From assembly GCA_964494345.1 (NCBI GenBank), contig CAZBSI010000001.1, positions 620,001-684,000 on the forward strand: DNA of 64,000 bases. The letters are read 5' to 3'. Shown here in pieces: positions 44,425-54,097 of the stretch. Numbering within the stretch: the first letter of the stretch is position 1; every line of letters starts with the position of its first letter. A program made the translations under genes and the position numbers. The DNA comes from DTKD01 sp964494345 (GTDB lineage: Bacteria > Armatimonadota > UBA5829). Under the pieces are notes generated by a model. It worked only from the letters and a program-made list of their open reading frames with translations. It was not told the origin of the DNA and did no database searches.

Positions 44425-44497
44425 GACCTCAAGGATAATAACGCAGAGTGTGCCGGCTTGGTTTAGTCGCAGAGCATCAATTTTTCGGGTTACTAAT

Positions 44498-45922
44498 CTA
44501 CCAAACGATCCATTTAGCAGCCTGCTGGGTCGCAAGCACCAGCACCGGCGGGAAAACTCCCAGCAGCACAACTATTACCGAACAGATCGCCAGAGAAATC
44601 CCAGCGCCCCAGGTCACGTTTGTTGCAAGAGGAGGAGCCTGCTGTTCGCCTGGACGAGCGTATAGTGCGATTACTACCCGCAAATAATAGAACGCCGATA
44701 CTCCGCTGTTGACTATGCCTACTACGAACAACCACCATAACCCTGCTTTTGCTACAGCCATAAAGATATAGAACTTGGCAAAGAACCCGGCCGTGAGCGG
44801 CACGCCTAAAAGTGAGAGCAAGGATAGAGCAAGAACGCCCGCAAGCCACGGGGAGCGATTGGCCAGGCCGGTGTAGTCGGATATCTTGTCGTAATCGCCA
44901 ACCTGACGCGACGCTGACACCACAGCAATCACTCCAAATGCGGGGATAACTGCCGCGAGATAAGAGAACAGATAGAAAATAGCCGACGAGACTCCCAAAT
45001 CCCCGGACATCAGCGGAATGAAGAGATATCCCATATGAGCAACCGAAGAATACGCCAACAGCCTCTTGATGTTATCCTGCGTCAGAGCAAGCAGATTGCC
45101 GACCGACATCGTGGCAACTGCGATTACACCCAGAGTGATAAAGGCGGGTTTTGCAACCAACAGAAAAGACAACGGCACCAATCGTAGCAATAATGCGTAG
45201 TTCGCTGCTTTTGAACCGCTGGCGATTAATGCAGTGATCGGCGAAGGCGCACCCTGATATACATCCGGCGACCACGTATGCAACGGAACCCAGGCGAGCT
45301 TAAAAGCAAAGCCTATCAAAACCAGGCCCCAGCCAAGCAGCGTGATCGGCCCTTTTATGGTCAGGTTTGAAAATATGAGATTGCCGGTATCGTAGTAAAT
45401 CGTTGCTATGCCCAGCAGCAAAAAGCCCGACGAGACCGCCGCCATAATCAGATACTTAATAGCAGCCTCCAGGGAGAACTTACTGCGCCGGCTATAGCCG
45501 ATCAGGCCGTAAAGAGAGACGCTGAGGGTCTCCAAACCGAGGAAGAAAGCCGCGAAATGCGCACTGGAAGCCAGCACAAGCATCCCAGTAACCGCAAACA
45601 GCATCAGTATGTAATAGGCCTCGCCCCGACGCTCCCGCGACTGCATGTATTGCGGGCTTAACAGGGTCACTAAAAACGTAACCGCCAACAGGGCAGCGCA
45701 AAACAGCAGAGAGTATACGTCAATGCGTATGAACGAGGTAACCGTTCTCGGCGCGTAAGGCAGGGCGACGAATACCATCCCGAAGCTCACTATGAGGCTG
45801 ATGAGGGTGATACAATAGGCAAGCTTCACGCTTCTTACAAACGCGGCCACCAGCATAAGGACGACGCCCGCATAAGCGGGAATCAACAACGGTAGTATGG
45901 CTATAATATCGCGGCTATTCAT
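44498..45922 (-). CDS. nuoN: NADH-quinone oxidoreductase subunit N
   Basis: This 474-residue antiporter-like membrane subunit of respiratory complex I has about 14 helices. It carries the conserved Lys/Glu-bearing stretches FAFKLAWVPLHTWSPDVYQGAPSPITA and NIKRLLAYSSVAHMGY. ATG 45922 is used because AGGTGA lies 5 nt upstream; the gene overlaps nuoM by 8 nt. It is the last gene of the nuo operon. Confidence 0.96.
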   Translation of the reverse strand: MNSRDIIAILPLLIPAYAGVVLMLVAAFVRSVKLAYCITLISLIVSFGMVFVALPYAPRTVTSFIRIDVYSLLFCAALLAVTFLVTLLSPQYMQSRERRGEAYYILMLFAVTGMLVLASSAHFAAFFLGLETLSVSLYGLIGYSRRSKFSLEAAIKYLIMAAVSSGFLLLGIATIYYDTGNLIFSNLTIKGPITLLGWGLVLIGFAFKLAWVPLHTWSPDVYQGAPSPITALIASGSKAANYALLLRLVPLSFLLVAKPAFITLGVIAVATMSVGNLLALTQDNIKRLLAYSSVAHMGYLFIPLMSGDLGVSSAIFYLFSYLAAVIPAFGVIAVVSASRQVGDYDKISDYTGLANRSPWLAGVLALSLLSLLGVPLTAGFFAKFYIFMAVAKAGLWWLFVVGIVNSGVSAFYYLRVVIALYARPGEQQAPPLATNVTWGAGISLAICSVIVVLLGVFPPVLVLATQQAAKWIVW

Positions 45923-47390
45923 GCTGGTCACCTATCGGCAGGACTTGCTCAACAATAGTAAGCGGTTTTTTGGCAGTATCGAACATCGGTTGAGGATGAA
46001 GCCCCAGCCAAAGCAGCAAAGCGGCCAATACCCCCAATATCGCCACCTCGCGCGCATTCAAATCGACCGGTTGCAGCGGGTTCTCCTTAGGCCCGTACAT
46101 CGCCCGTTGCACCAACCATAACGAGTAGATCACGGAGGCGATTAACCCAAGTGAGGCGATTATAGACAGAGCCGGACTGACGGCAAACGCGCCTAATAGA
46201 ACGAGGAACTCTGCTATGAAATTGCCCATTCCGGGCAATCCGAGTGATGCCAGGGCGAAAAATAGAGTAAAGCCGCCGAGTTTAGGGGTGGCTGCCCATA
46301 ATCCTCCTAGCTGTGAGAACTCCCTGGTGCCCATCCGCTCCTGTACCATACCAACGATGACGAACAACGCGCCCGTGGCCAGTCCGTGGCAGAGTATGCC
46401 CATAACCGCACCCTGCAGCGCGATCTCTGTGCCGGCATAGATGCCCAATAGTACAAACCCAAGGTGGCTTATGCTGGTGTATGCCACCATTCGCTTAAAA
46501 TCTTCCTGGGCATAGGCCAGCATTGCTCCATACAGCACCCCCGCAGCCCCTAAGGCCATAGCAATTGGCGCTATAGTGCGGGACGCCTCCGGAAACAACG
46601 GTATAGCGAAACGCAACATAGCGTATGCCCCGGTTTTCAACAGCAATCCCGCCAATATCACACTTCCCGCAGTGGGAGCCTCAGTATGAGCATCGGGCAG
46701 CCAGGTATGCAGAGGAACCGCCGGCAGCTTTACCGCGAAACCGAACAGCATGCTCAACATCAGCAGCAGGCCGGCCAGCGCAGGCATATTGGTACCCATC
46801 AACGCATCGTAGTCGAAAGTGCCTTTGCCCGAATACGCGAACAGTCCCAGCACCCCGAGTAGTATGAACAGGCCGCTGATAAACGTGAACAGGAAGAACT
46901 TCATTGCCGCATAACGCCGGTTCTCGTGCCCCCAAATGGCGATCAAAAAATACATCGGAACCAGCATACCTTCCCAGAACAGGAAGAATAACAGCAAATC
47001 GAAAGCCAGAAACGTGCCGAGTATCGCAGCGACTAATGTGAGAAGCGCGAGGTGGAATTGCCCCACCCGCTCCTTGATCTCACGCCATGAACAAGCCACA
47101 GAGACCATAGCCAGCAGGCCTGTCAACAGGACCATCAGAAGATTCAGGCCGTCGAGCGCCAAATGATAATGCAGGCCGAACTGCGGGGCCCACGGGATAT
47201 TCACCTCGGTCAATCGAACCCCGGTCCCCAATTTGATGGGATTACCCACCCAGATCACCAGCGCGATGATGAAATCCGCAGCAGCCGCCGCAAAAGCTAT
47301 CCACCTCGATGCCAGCACACTTTTGTATGCAGCAAGCCAGGAGATCAGGCCCCCTATCAACGGTATGATCAATAATAGTGTCAGGATCAT
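45915..47390 (-). CDS. nuoM: NADH-quinone oxidoreductase subunit M
   Basis: This 491-residue proton-pumping antiporter-like subunit of complex I has about 14 helices. Hallmarks are FLFWEGMLVPMYFLI with its conserved Glu, FAVKLPAVPLHTWLPDAHTEAPTAGSV, and DFKRMVAYTSISHLGFVLLGI. It lies between nuoL and nuoN. The ribosome site before ATG 47390 is weak, and the AGGA nearest to it is part of a hairpin arm (47404-47423). Confidence 0.97.
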   Translation of the reverse strand: MILTLLLIIPLIGGLISWLAAYKSVLASRWIAFAAAAADFIIALVIWVGNPIKLGTGVRLTEVNIPWAPQFGLHYHLALDGLNLLMVLLTGLLAMVSVACSWREIKERVGQFHLALLTLVAAILGTFLAFDLLLFFLFWEGMLVPMYFLIAIWGHENRRYAAMKFFLFTFISGLFILLGVLGLFAYSGKGTFDYDALMGTNMPALAGLLLMLSMLFGFAVKLPAVPLHTWLPDAHTEAPTAGSVILAGLLLKTGAYAMLRFAIPLFPEASRTIAPIAMALGAAGVLYGAMLAYAQEDFKRMVAYTSISHLGFVLLGIYAGTEIALQGAVMGILCHGLATGALFVIVGMVQERMGTREFSQLGGLWAATPKLGGFTLFFALASLGLPGMGNFIAEFLVLLGAFAVSPALSIIASLGLIASVIYSLWLVQRAMYGPKENPLQPVDLNAREVAILGVLAALLLWLGLHPQPMFDTAKKPLTIVEQVLPIGDQHE

Positions 47391-47403
47391 ATAACTATGG
47401 TCG

Positions 47404-47423
47404 TCCTGCGCTAAATCGCAGGA
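47404..47423 (-). other. Intercistronic hairpin between nuoL and nuoM
   Basis: TCCTGCG and CGCAGGA pair perfectly around a 6-nt loop in the 51-nt gap, the longest gap inside the nuo operon. It could tune nuoM translation or protect the mRNA. No other feature is seen in the gap. Confidence 0.35.
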
Positions 47424-47441
47424 TCACGCCCTCCTGGTCGT

Positions 47442-49220
47442 TTATCTCACCGCGATAATAAACGCGATTATAATTGCGCCGACAATCAACGCGGCCGTAT
47501 AGTTACGCACGCGGCCGGTCTGCAGGAGCCGGCACACATATTCACCGCCGCGCGCGGCAGTGGCGAGACCTGTATAAAACGCGTCGATAACGTCGTGTCG
47601 ATTGACATAGGCGACGCTCTTCAGCGGGATAATTATGGCGTGTTCGTATATCCAGTCGAACCCGAAACCGTTCAAAGACAGCCAATGCAGCGCTTTTCCG
47701 ATCGGCCAGGAAATAAAGGTCTCCGAAAGCTGCCTGCGAGAGGCGTATACGTAGGATGAGTAGATTCCAATTATCACGAGAATCGCTGAGACGATGATGA
47801 GTATCTGCTCCGCCGTCTCGCCAAAGTGCAGCATCGGCCAACCGATAAACCCGATTATCGACAGCACCGCCAACACCACCACCGCGAAGGTCATCAAAAT
47901 ACCGGGCCGTTTGGATACCGGTATCTTTTGCTCACCGAAGAAGACCGTGAATATCATCCGGAACGTGTATGTCGCCGTGAGCAGGGTGCCGATCAGGCCT
48001 CCGATGAGCATCCATCGAGCGCCGGCTGAGTTGACCGCGCCAAGAATCGCCTCTTTGCTGTAAAACCCCGCCGTGATAAACGGCACCGCGCTGAGCGACG
48101 CCGATCCTATTAGAAAAGTCCAGAAAGCGATAGGCAGTGCGTTTTTAAGGCCGCCCATCTTGAGGATGTCGTGTTCGTCGTCCTGTGCGTCGATAACCAC
48201 CCCTCCCGCGAGGAACAAAAGGGCTTTGAAAAACGCGTGGGTTACGAAGTGGAACACCGCAGCGGTCCAGGCTCCGACCCCCAGCGCCAAAAACATATAT
48301 CCGATCTGGCTTATCGTAGAATACGCCAGCACCCTCTTCAGATCGCTTTGGGCGAGGGCAGATAGTCCCGCGTAAAGCAGGGTAATAGTGCCGACAACGC
48401 CCACAGCCAGCATCCCGACCTGCGATTGCAAAAAGATATTGCCGAGCCGGGCGATCAGGTATACTCCGGCAGTGACCATAGTCGCGGCGTGAATCAACGC
48501 GCTGACGGGAGTAGGGCCAGCCATAGCATCCGGCAGCCAGGTCTGAAGCGGCATCTGAGCCGACTTACCGACAGCCCCGCCTAATATAAGCAGAGTCACG
48601 ATAGTTACTGCCACAGTCGGTGCGCCGTGGACTATTGTCTGAATATCAAGGGTGCGATACTGCCAGGCCAGCATAAACAGAGCGATAGCCAGCGCAGTAT
48701 CCCCAATACGGGTTACGATAAACGCCTTTCTGGCAGAATCGCAGTTTATGAGGTCTTTATACCAGTGCCCGATCAACAAATAAGAGCACAGCCCGACACC
48801 CTCCCATCCGAGATATAAGAGTAGCAGGTTATCCGCCACCACCAGCGTCAACATCGAACCCACGAACAAGTTCATATAACAAAAGAACCTGGGGTAGTCA
48901 TCGTCGGAGTACATGGACTGCGATGCGTAGAGGTGAATCAGCAACCCCACAAAGGTCACGATCTCCACCCACGCGAGTGATAGAGCATCAAGCCGCAGTC
49001 CCAAATTTACCTTAAACCAACTGATGTCGATCCAGGAGACGGAAACAGCGTGTTCCGGCACGAAGTTAATGCCAAGAATAACCGCACATATCCAGGATAT
49101 GCCGACGGTGAGACAGCCTATTGTGCCGACTACTTTCTTATGGATCGATGCGCCGAAGATAGCAAGCGTGAGCGAGCCGGCAAACGGAGCAAGGACAATC
49201 ACCCATAACAGTGCGCTCAA
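47442..49220 (-). CDS. nuoL: NADH-quinone oxidoreductase subunit L
   Basis: This 592-residue antiporter-like subunit of complex I includes the long lateral helix at the C-terminus. Motifs include FLGWEGVGLCSYLLIGHW, GKSAQMPLQTWLPDAMAGPTPVSALIHAATMVTAG, and DLKRVLAYSTISQIGYMFLALGVG. It starts at TTG 49220, overlapping the nuoK stop (TTGA), with AGGAG 8 nt upstream. Confidence 0.97.
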   Translation of the reverse strand: MSALLWVIVLAPFAGSLTLAIFGASIHKKVVGTIGCLTVGISWICAVILGINFVPEHAVSVSWIDISWFKVNLGLRLDALSLAWVEIVTFVGLLIHLYASQSMYSDDDYPRFFCYMNLFVGSMLTLVVADNLLLLYLGWEGVGLCSYLLIGHWYKDLINCDSARKAFIVTRIGDTALAIALFMLAWQYRTLDIQTIVHGAPTVAVTIVTLLILGGAVGKSAQMPLQTWLPDAMAGPTPVSALIHAATMVTAGVYLIARLGNIFLQSQVGMLAVGVVGTITLLYAGLSALAQSDLKRVLAYSTISQIGYMFLALGVGAWTAAVFHFVTHAFFKALLFLAGGVVIDAQDDEHDILKMGGLKNALPIAFWTFLIGSASLSAVPFITAGFYSKEAILGAVNSAGARWMLIGGLIGTLLTATYTFRMIFTVFFGEQKIPVSKRPGILMTFAVVVLAVLSIIGFIGWPMLHFGETAEQILIIVSAILVIIGIYSSYVYASRRQLSETFISWPIGKALHWLSLNGFGFDWIYEHAIIIPLKSVAYVNRHDVIDAFYTGLATAARGGEYVCRLLQTGRVRNYTAALIVGAIIIAFIIAVR

Positions 49221-49537
49221 GATTCACGCTCCTCTCTTAACAGGCTGATATCATCGGAGTCTATGCTGTCGAATTTATGGTATATTCTGAGCACCAGAGA
49301 AAGCCCCACTGCGACCTCCGCGGCGGCGGTCACTATTATAAATATAAAAAACACCTGTCCATCGGTTTGATTCCACTTAGCTGCGGCGGCGATGAACGCA
49401 AGCGCGGCTGAGCTGAGCATCAGTTCTATGCTCATAAGCACGATCACCAGGTTTCTTCTAGCGACCACCCCCAACACGCCAATCATAAACAGGGCGCCCG
49501 CGAAGATCATCGCGTGAGATATTGGCACGTTATTCAT
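49217..49537 (-). CDS. nuoK: NADH-quinone oxidoreductase subunit K
   Basis: This 106-residue protein with three helices carries the conserved buried glutamates in LMSIELMLSSAAL and AAAEVAVGLSLVL. ATG 49537 (MNNVPISHA) is the natural start; the longer open frame upstream would run inside nuoJ. It overlaps nuoJ by 8 nt and nuoL by 4 nt. Confidence 0.96.
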   Translation of the reverse strand: MNNVPISHAMIFAGALFMIGVLGVVARRNLVIVLMSIELMLSSAALAFIAAAAKWNQTDGQVFFIFIIVTAAAEVAVGLSLVLRIYHKFDSIDSDDISLLREERES

Positions 49538-50033
49538 CCCCTGCCTCCTGGTTGGCGAACATACCGAAGTGGAACGCGCCCGCAAGCCCCGCCATAAGCA
49601 TAACCGACGCCACCTCCACGCCTAAAGCGTAGATTGTAAACAGACTCGACCCGACCGCCACCGGCCCCACAATAGCGCGCGCAGTCGAGAGATCCGTTTC
49701 GACCGCTCCTGTGAGAACCAGCACTATCTCCGCCAGCAGTATCGCAGCAAGCATCCCTGGTATAACCCATTCAATAACGCGACCATGCGGGGTCGATTCC
49801 GGTCTGATATTCAGAATCATCACCGCGAATACGAACAAAACCAGTATTGCCCCCGCATATACCACTATCTGCAGCACAGCGGCAAATGGCGCTCCGAGAG
49901 TCCAAAACGCGCAAGCAATGGCCAGAAACGCGACTATGAGATTAACCAACCCGTGCATCGCATTTCGTCTGGTGACCATCATCAATGAACCAATAATAGC
50001 CACAGCACCCGATATATAGAACAGCACGTTCAC
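49530..50033 (-). CDS. nuoJ: NADH-quinone oxidoreductase subunit J
   Basis: This 167-residue, five-helix subunit of complex I has LQIVVYAGAILVLFVFAVM, the helix containing the pi-bulge involved in coupling. The start is GTG 50033, overlapping the nuoI stop as GTGA, with AAGGAG 9 nt upstream. An in-frame start 29 codons further upstream would overlap nuoI and encode a non-hydrophobic tail. Confidence 0.95.
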   Translation of the reverse strand: MNVLFYISGAVAIIGSLMMVTRRNAMHGLVNLIVAFLAIACAFWTLGAPFAAVLQIVVYAGAILVLFVFAVMILNIRPESTPHGRVIEWVIPGMLAAILLAEIVLVLTGAVETDLSTARAIVGPVAVGSSLFTIYALGVEVASVMLMAGLAGAFHFGMFANQEAGDE

Positions 50034-50545
50034 GGCAGCAGACTCCTTACATCCACCGGAGGGGATTCGTCGACCGCTCCGCCCCTTGGTTTGCCTTTTA
50101 TCTCGACCCCAGCGTGACAATAGTAGTTATAGCCGGGATACTTGCCCTCTCCGCTTATTAACAAATCCTCTTTCTCATAGACCAGTTTGGTGCGATTATA
50201 TTCGCTCATCTCAAAATCCGGCGTCAATTGTATGGCATACGTCGGGCACGCCTCTTCGCAGAATCCGCAGAATATGCATCGACTGAAGTTGATTCGGAAC
50301 CACTCCGGATAACGTCGGCCATATTCGTCCTCGGTGGCCTGAAGCGAGATGCAATCGACAGGGCACGCAGCCGCGCACAGGTAACAGGCCACGCAGCGCT
50401 CTCCTCCATCCGGATCGCGGGAGAGGATTATCCTGCCCCGCCACCTCGGCGGGATATATGCCTTGTCCTCGGGATATTGCACCGTTACCGGCTTCACCAC
50501 GAGATGCTTTAATAGTAGCCAAAGCGACCTCAAAACGGAGAACAT
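50030..50545 (-). CDS. nuoI: NADH-quinone oxidoreductase subunit I (two 4Fe-4S clusters)
   Basis: This 171-residue ferredoxin-like subunit carries clusters N6a and N6b in the peripheral arm. Both CxxCxxCxxxCP motifs are intact: CVACYLCAAACPVDC and CIFCGFCEEACPTYA. The N-terminal amphipathic helix and GRIILSRDPDGGERC match the family. ATG 50545 has an AGGTAGG site, 3 nt after nuoH. Confidence 0.97.
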   Translation of the reverse strand: MFSVLRSLWLLLKHLVVKPVTVQYPEDKAYIPPRWRGRIILSRDPDGGERCVACYLCAAACPVDCISLQATEDEYGRRYPEWFRINFSRCIFCGFCEEACPTYAIQLTPDFEMSEYNRTKLVYEKEDLLISGEGKYPGYNYYCHAGVEIKGKPRGGAVDESPPVDVRSLLP

Positions 50546-50548
50546 AAC

Positions 50549-51502
50549 CTACCTCACCGCCAGCATCACTGCCCCAGTCGCCACGATATTTATAAGCGCC
50601 AACGGGAGCAGTATCTTCCAGCCAAAAGACAATAATTGATCGAACCTGTACCTCGGCAGCGTGGCGCGAGCCCAGATAAAGACAAAGATCACCGCGAACA
50701 TCTTGATAATGAACCACAGCACTGGTGGCAAAGCAGGGCCGTGCCAACCGCCCAGATAGAGCACGGTAACCATCGCGCTCACCAGTATTATGTCAAGGTA
50801 TTCGCCCATAAAGAACAGCGCGAATTTCATGCTCGAATATTCCGTATGGTATCCTGCGATGAGTTCGCTGTCGGCTTCGGGCAAATCAAACGGCGTGCGG
50901 CGCGCCTCAGCTATGCCCGCTATGGTGAATATAACAAACCCCAACGGCTGCAGCAGGCAGAACCACAGGCTCGCCTGTGCATCCACGATGTCGCTCAATC
51001 GCAAAGACCCCGCCAGCACCACCGCGCTGGCCATAGCCAGGCCCAGTGGAAGCTCGTAGCTAATCATCTGCGCCGCAGCCCGGATGCCTCCTATAAGGGA
51101 ATACTTGCTGTTGGACGCCCAACCCGCCAGCACGATTCCGTATACCCCCATCGAGGTCATTCCCAGGAAGAACAGTATGCCGACATTGGCGTCCGATACC
51201 TTGATAAAAGACGTGATCGGCACAACAGCGAAGGCCAGCAGTACGGTAACTACGATGATCCCCGGAGCGATAATAAAGATCAACTTGTCGGCAAACGGGG
51301 GCATCCAGTCTTCTTTCATGAAGAGCTTGATGATATCGGCCACCGGCTGCAGCAGACCCTGCGGCCCGACGCGGTTTGGACCAAGCCTGTCCTGAAAAAA
51401 CGCCAGCAACCTGCGCTCGATCCAGATCATGCCAGTCGTGAGACCGAGCAGCGCTGCCAGTAGACATATTCCTATGACTAATGTCCATAAACTCGGAGTC
51501 AT
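50549..51502 (-). CDS. nuoH: NADH-quinone oxidoreductase subunit H
   Basis: This 317-residue membrane subunit forms the quinone entry chamber. Motifs present are ERRLLAFFQDRLGPNRVGP (near 29-47), ADIIKLFMKED, AEARRTPFDLPEADSELIAGYHTEYS and ARATLPRYRFDQLLSFGWK. It starts at ATG 51502, overlapping the nuoG stop (ATGA), with GAGGA upstream. Confidence 0.97.
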   Translation of the reverse strand: MTPSLWTLVIGICLLAALLGLTTGMIWIERRLLAFFQDRLGPNRVGPQGLLQPVADIIKLFMKEDWMPPFADKLIFIIAPGIIVVTVLLAFAVVPITSFIKVSDANVGILFFLGMTSMGVYGIVLAGWASNSKYSLIGGIRAAAQMISYELPLGLAMASAVVLAGSLRLSDIVDAQASLWFCLLQPLGFVIFTIAGIAEARRTPFDLPEADSELIAGYHTEYSSMKFALFFMGEYLDIILVSAMVTVLYLGGWHGPALPPVLWFIIKMFAVIFVFIWARATLPRYRFDQLLSFGWKILLPLALINIVATGAVMLAVR

Positions 51503-54078
51503 TTTATCCTCACAGCACTCGGAGCCACCAGGCCGGCGGTGTCGGGAAACCCCGCTGGCACTACGACGATCCCTATTGCCACCGATTCCTCAACTCGAAC
51601 CGGCAGGCGCAGCATTTGGCCGTCAAACTCAAAGTCCACTATCTGTCCTGCCTGCAGGCTCATTTTCTGAGCTGTCTCTGGGTGGATTGTCGCTTCAGGT
51701 GTTGGAATAAGCTCGCCGATGGCCATACCTCGGCGGGAAAGCTCCTCTGAACCGAATATATAGGGCCGCGGCACCAACAATATCTCGTCCGGCGCTAATT
51801 CTACAACGGAGACAGCGCCAGGAGTTGCGGCCTCCTCTTCGGACGGCGCCAGCAACCGCACACCCGGGTTTCCGCCGTGCAACCCCCCGCCGACCTCAAT
51901 CTGGAACCTGTTTGTAGCAGCGTTTGAGTTCCAACCCGGCCACCACATCCTTGGGATGAGAGCGGACTGGGCAGGTGGGTTCTGGTCTCCCTCCATCGAA
52001 AACGACAACGGCGTCTGATAATCATCCGGTGGTCGCGGCTCGTTGATACTCCAATTCGCGTCTTTGGAGGTTCTGCCGCTGAAGCGGTGTGAGCTTCGGG
52101 CTACTTTTTGGTCTGCTTTCGTTCGCCAATCGGCAAACGGCGCCGCGTGAAGTGCACCGGCAAACTCCGGTTTGGCCGCCGCCAGATCCTTCAGCACATC
52201 TTCATAGCCTGCCCATTCGTAACCGCCAAGGTCGCGAATATAGGACCAACTAGCGGATAAACCGGCTTCTGCCGGATCGACAGCGTAAAATCGCTGCGCT
52301 CTGCCCTCGTTATTCACAAACGTGCCGTCTGTGTTGAAAATAGTAGTCGCCGGCAGCACCGCCGTCGCTGCTTGCGTGGTATCGGTGACGATAGAATCGA
52401 TCGCGATAACGTTTTTCGCCTTTTCGATTATTGAAGCGAAGGTAGAGCTGTTCAAGCGCCGCGACAAGTCATTTTCGAGGACCACGACCGTATCCGCTTC
52501 GCCTGACTCGATCTTGCGAGCAGCCTCATCTACACATACCCCGCCGAGCATAGCAACGCCCATAGTGTTGGCCTCAGGGGTAGTTATAAACAACCCGCAT
52601 TCGGGAATGCTGTCCGCTAAAGCGGCGGCTGAGCGTATGGCCTGAACTCCGGCGGATATGCCAGTTACAATAAGAGGCTTTCGAGCCTCAGAAAGCTCTT
52701 TAGCAATGAGTCTGCCGAGATCGTCGACGCCTCCGTTAAGTAACTCGTTCGCGAATTTAGACACCCCCGCGGGAGTGACTTTTATAGTCTCGGCAGCTAT
52801 TTCCTGCAATTTTATCGCCCAAGGCGTCGCTATGTAGAGCTTGCCTTTGGCCCCGTTGAGGGCGTTTATTACTGCGTTTGCATCCCATTCCGGTATATTG
52901 AGGTTGCGCGCGATGTCGAGGGGGGCTTTTTGCATAGCCTGACGAATCGCGAAATCAAGCATCGGAGCCTCACCGGTGGGGTCAATTCCAAGAATCAACA
53001 CCACATCGGCCTTCTGGACTTCAGCCAAAGAAGGCATCCACCCGGCGCGGCTTCTGAAAATGCGGATAGTTTCGGCTGCGGCTTCCTGCTCGTGGGACGC
53101 CAGCCCTGTGCTAAATTGTTCAACTCCGACCAACTTTTGCAGGGCAAAGTTAGACTCAAGCGAGGCTCTCGGTGACCCGATCCCTACCACGCCATTTGCC
53201 TCAGCCAGAGCCTTTCGCGCGCCGTCGATTGCTCCCAGGTGCTGGAGCGGCTCGGAATAAGTGAACTCGTAGCCGTATCGACCTCGGTCGCAGAGAAAAT
53301 AGCCGTTCACATCCCCATTAAATCGAGCCTCTACACGTCGCATAGTGCCATATCGCGCACCGGGAATGGTGTTGCAGCCCAGGCCACAGTGTATGCATAC
53401 GGATGGCGCAGTGCGCAGGTCCCACTTGCGAGTATAGTGCCTCGCTGAGGTCTTGTCAGTAAAGACGCCGGTCGGGCAGACCTCTGCCAGATTCCCTGAA
53501 AACTCCGATTCCAGCACGCCATCTTTCTGTCGACCGAAGTAAATTCTATTGCGCGACCCGAACACGTCAAAATCGCGTCCGCCGGCAAGGTCTCTATAGA
53601 ATCTGACACATCTGAAACACTGAATACAACGGTTCATTTCGTGCGTGATAAACGGCCCTAAGTACTGGTTTGTATAGGTTCTCTTCTTAAACCTGAACCG
53701 CCGGTAGACCTGTCCGCACATGGTGGTCATGTCCTGCAGGTGGCAATGCCCGCCCTCATCGCAGACCGGGCAATCGTGAGGGTGGTTGGTCATCAGCCAC
53801 TCGATCACAAATCGCCTGAACTCCATAGCCTCCGGGTCTTTGATGGCGATGCGCGTGCCCTCCTTTGCCGGGGTCATACACGCCATCGCAATTTTGCCCT
53901 TTGTGTCCGACTCGTCTTTATATAATCGCACCGCGCACAACCGGCACGCACCCATTGAACCCATACCAGGATGCCAGCAGAAATATGGCAAATCGAGGCC
54001 GTTATCGTGCGCGGCCTGCAACATATTCCGCCCTTCCGCTACTTCGTATTCGATATCGTCGATGATGACCTTTGGCAT
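51499..54078 (-). CDS. nuoG: NADH-quinone oxidoreductase subunit G
   Basis: This 859-residue peripheral-arm subunit has an N-terminal 2Fe-2S domain (CWHP..GSMGACRLCAVRL) and the His-Cys3 cluster region (CPVCDEGGHCHLQD). A 4Fe-4S motif (CIQCFRCVRF) and the N7-like motif CIHCGLGC follow. After that comes a long molybdopterin-oxidoreductase-like domain that in complex I is only structural. ATG 54078 (MPKVIIDD) is chosen on homology; a GGAG site lies 12 nt upstream, a little far. It lies 19 nt after nuoF and overlaps nuoH. Confidence 0.96.
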   Translation of the reverse strand: MPKVIIDDIEYEVAEGRNMLQAAHDNGLDLPYFCWHPGMGSMGACRLCAVRLYKDESDTKGKIAMACMTPAKEGTRIAIKDPEAMEFRRFVIEWLMTNHPHDCPVCDEGGHCHLQDMTTMCGQVYRRFRFKKRTYTNQYLGPFITHEMNRCIQCFRCVRFYRDLAGGRDFDVFGSRNRIYFGRQKDGVLESEFSGNLAEVCPTGVFTDKTSARHYTRKWDLRTAPSVCIHCGLGCNTIPGARYGTMRRVEARFNGDVNGYFLCDRGRYGYEFTYSEPLQHLGAIDGARKALAEANGVVGIGSPRASLESNFALQKLVGVEQFSTGLASHEQEAAAETIRIFRSRAGWMPSLAEVQKADVVLILGIDPTGEAPMLDFAIRQAMQKAPLDIARNLNIPEWDANAVINALNGAKGKLYIATPWAIKLQEIAAETIKVTPAGVSKFANELLNGGVDDLGRLIAKELSEARKPLIVTGISAGVQAIRSAAALADSIPECGLFITTPEANTMGVAMLGGVCVDEAARKIESGEADTVVVLENDLSRRLNSSTFASIIEKAKNVIAIDSIVTDTTQAATAVLPATTIFNTDGTFVNNEGRAQRFYAVDPAEAGLSASWSYIRDLGGYEWAGYEDVLKDLAAAKPEFAGALHAAPFADWRTKADQKVARSSHRFSGRTSKDANWSINEPRPPDDYQTPLSFSMEGDQNPPAQSALIPRMWWPGWNSNAATNRFQIEVGGGLHGGNPGVRLLAPSEEEAATPGAVSVVELAPDEILLVPRPYIFGSEELSRRGMAIGELIPTPEATIHPETAQKMSLQAGQIVDFEFDGQMLRLPVRVEESVAIGIVVVPAGFPDTAGLVAPSAVRIK

Positions 54079-54097
54079 AACGCAGTCGATCTCCAGG

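Noticed and set aside
50636..51463. Plus-strand open frame of 275 codons opposite nuoH
   Set aside because: It is antisense to nuoH, very rich in Arg, Gln and His, and has no start signals.
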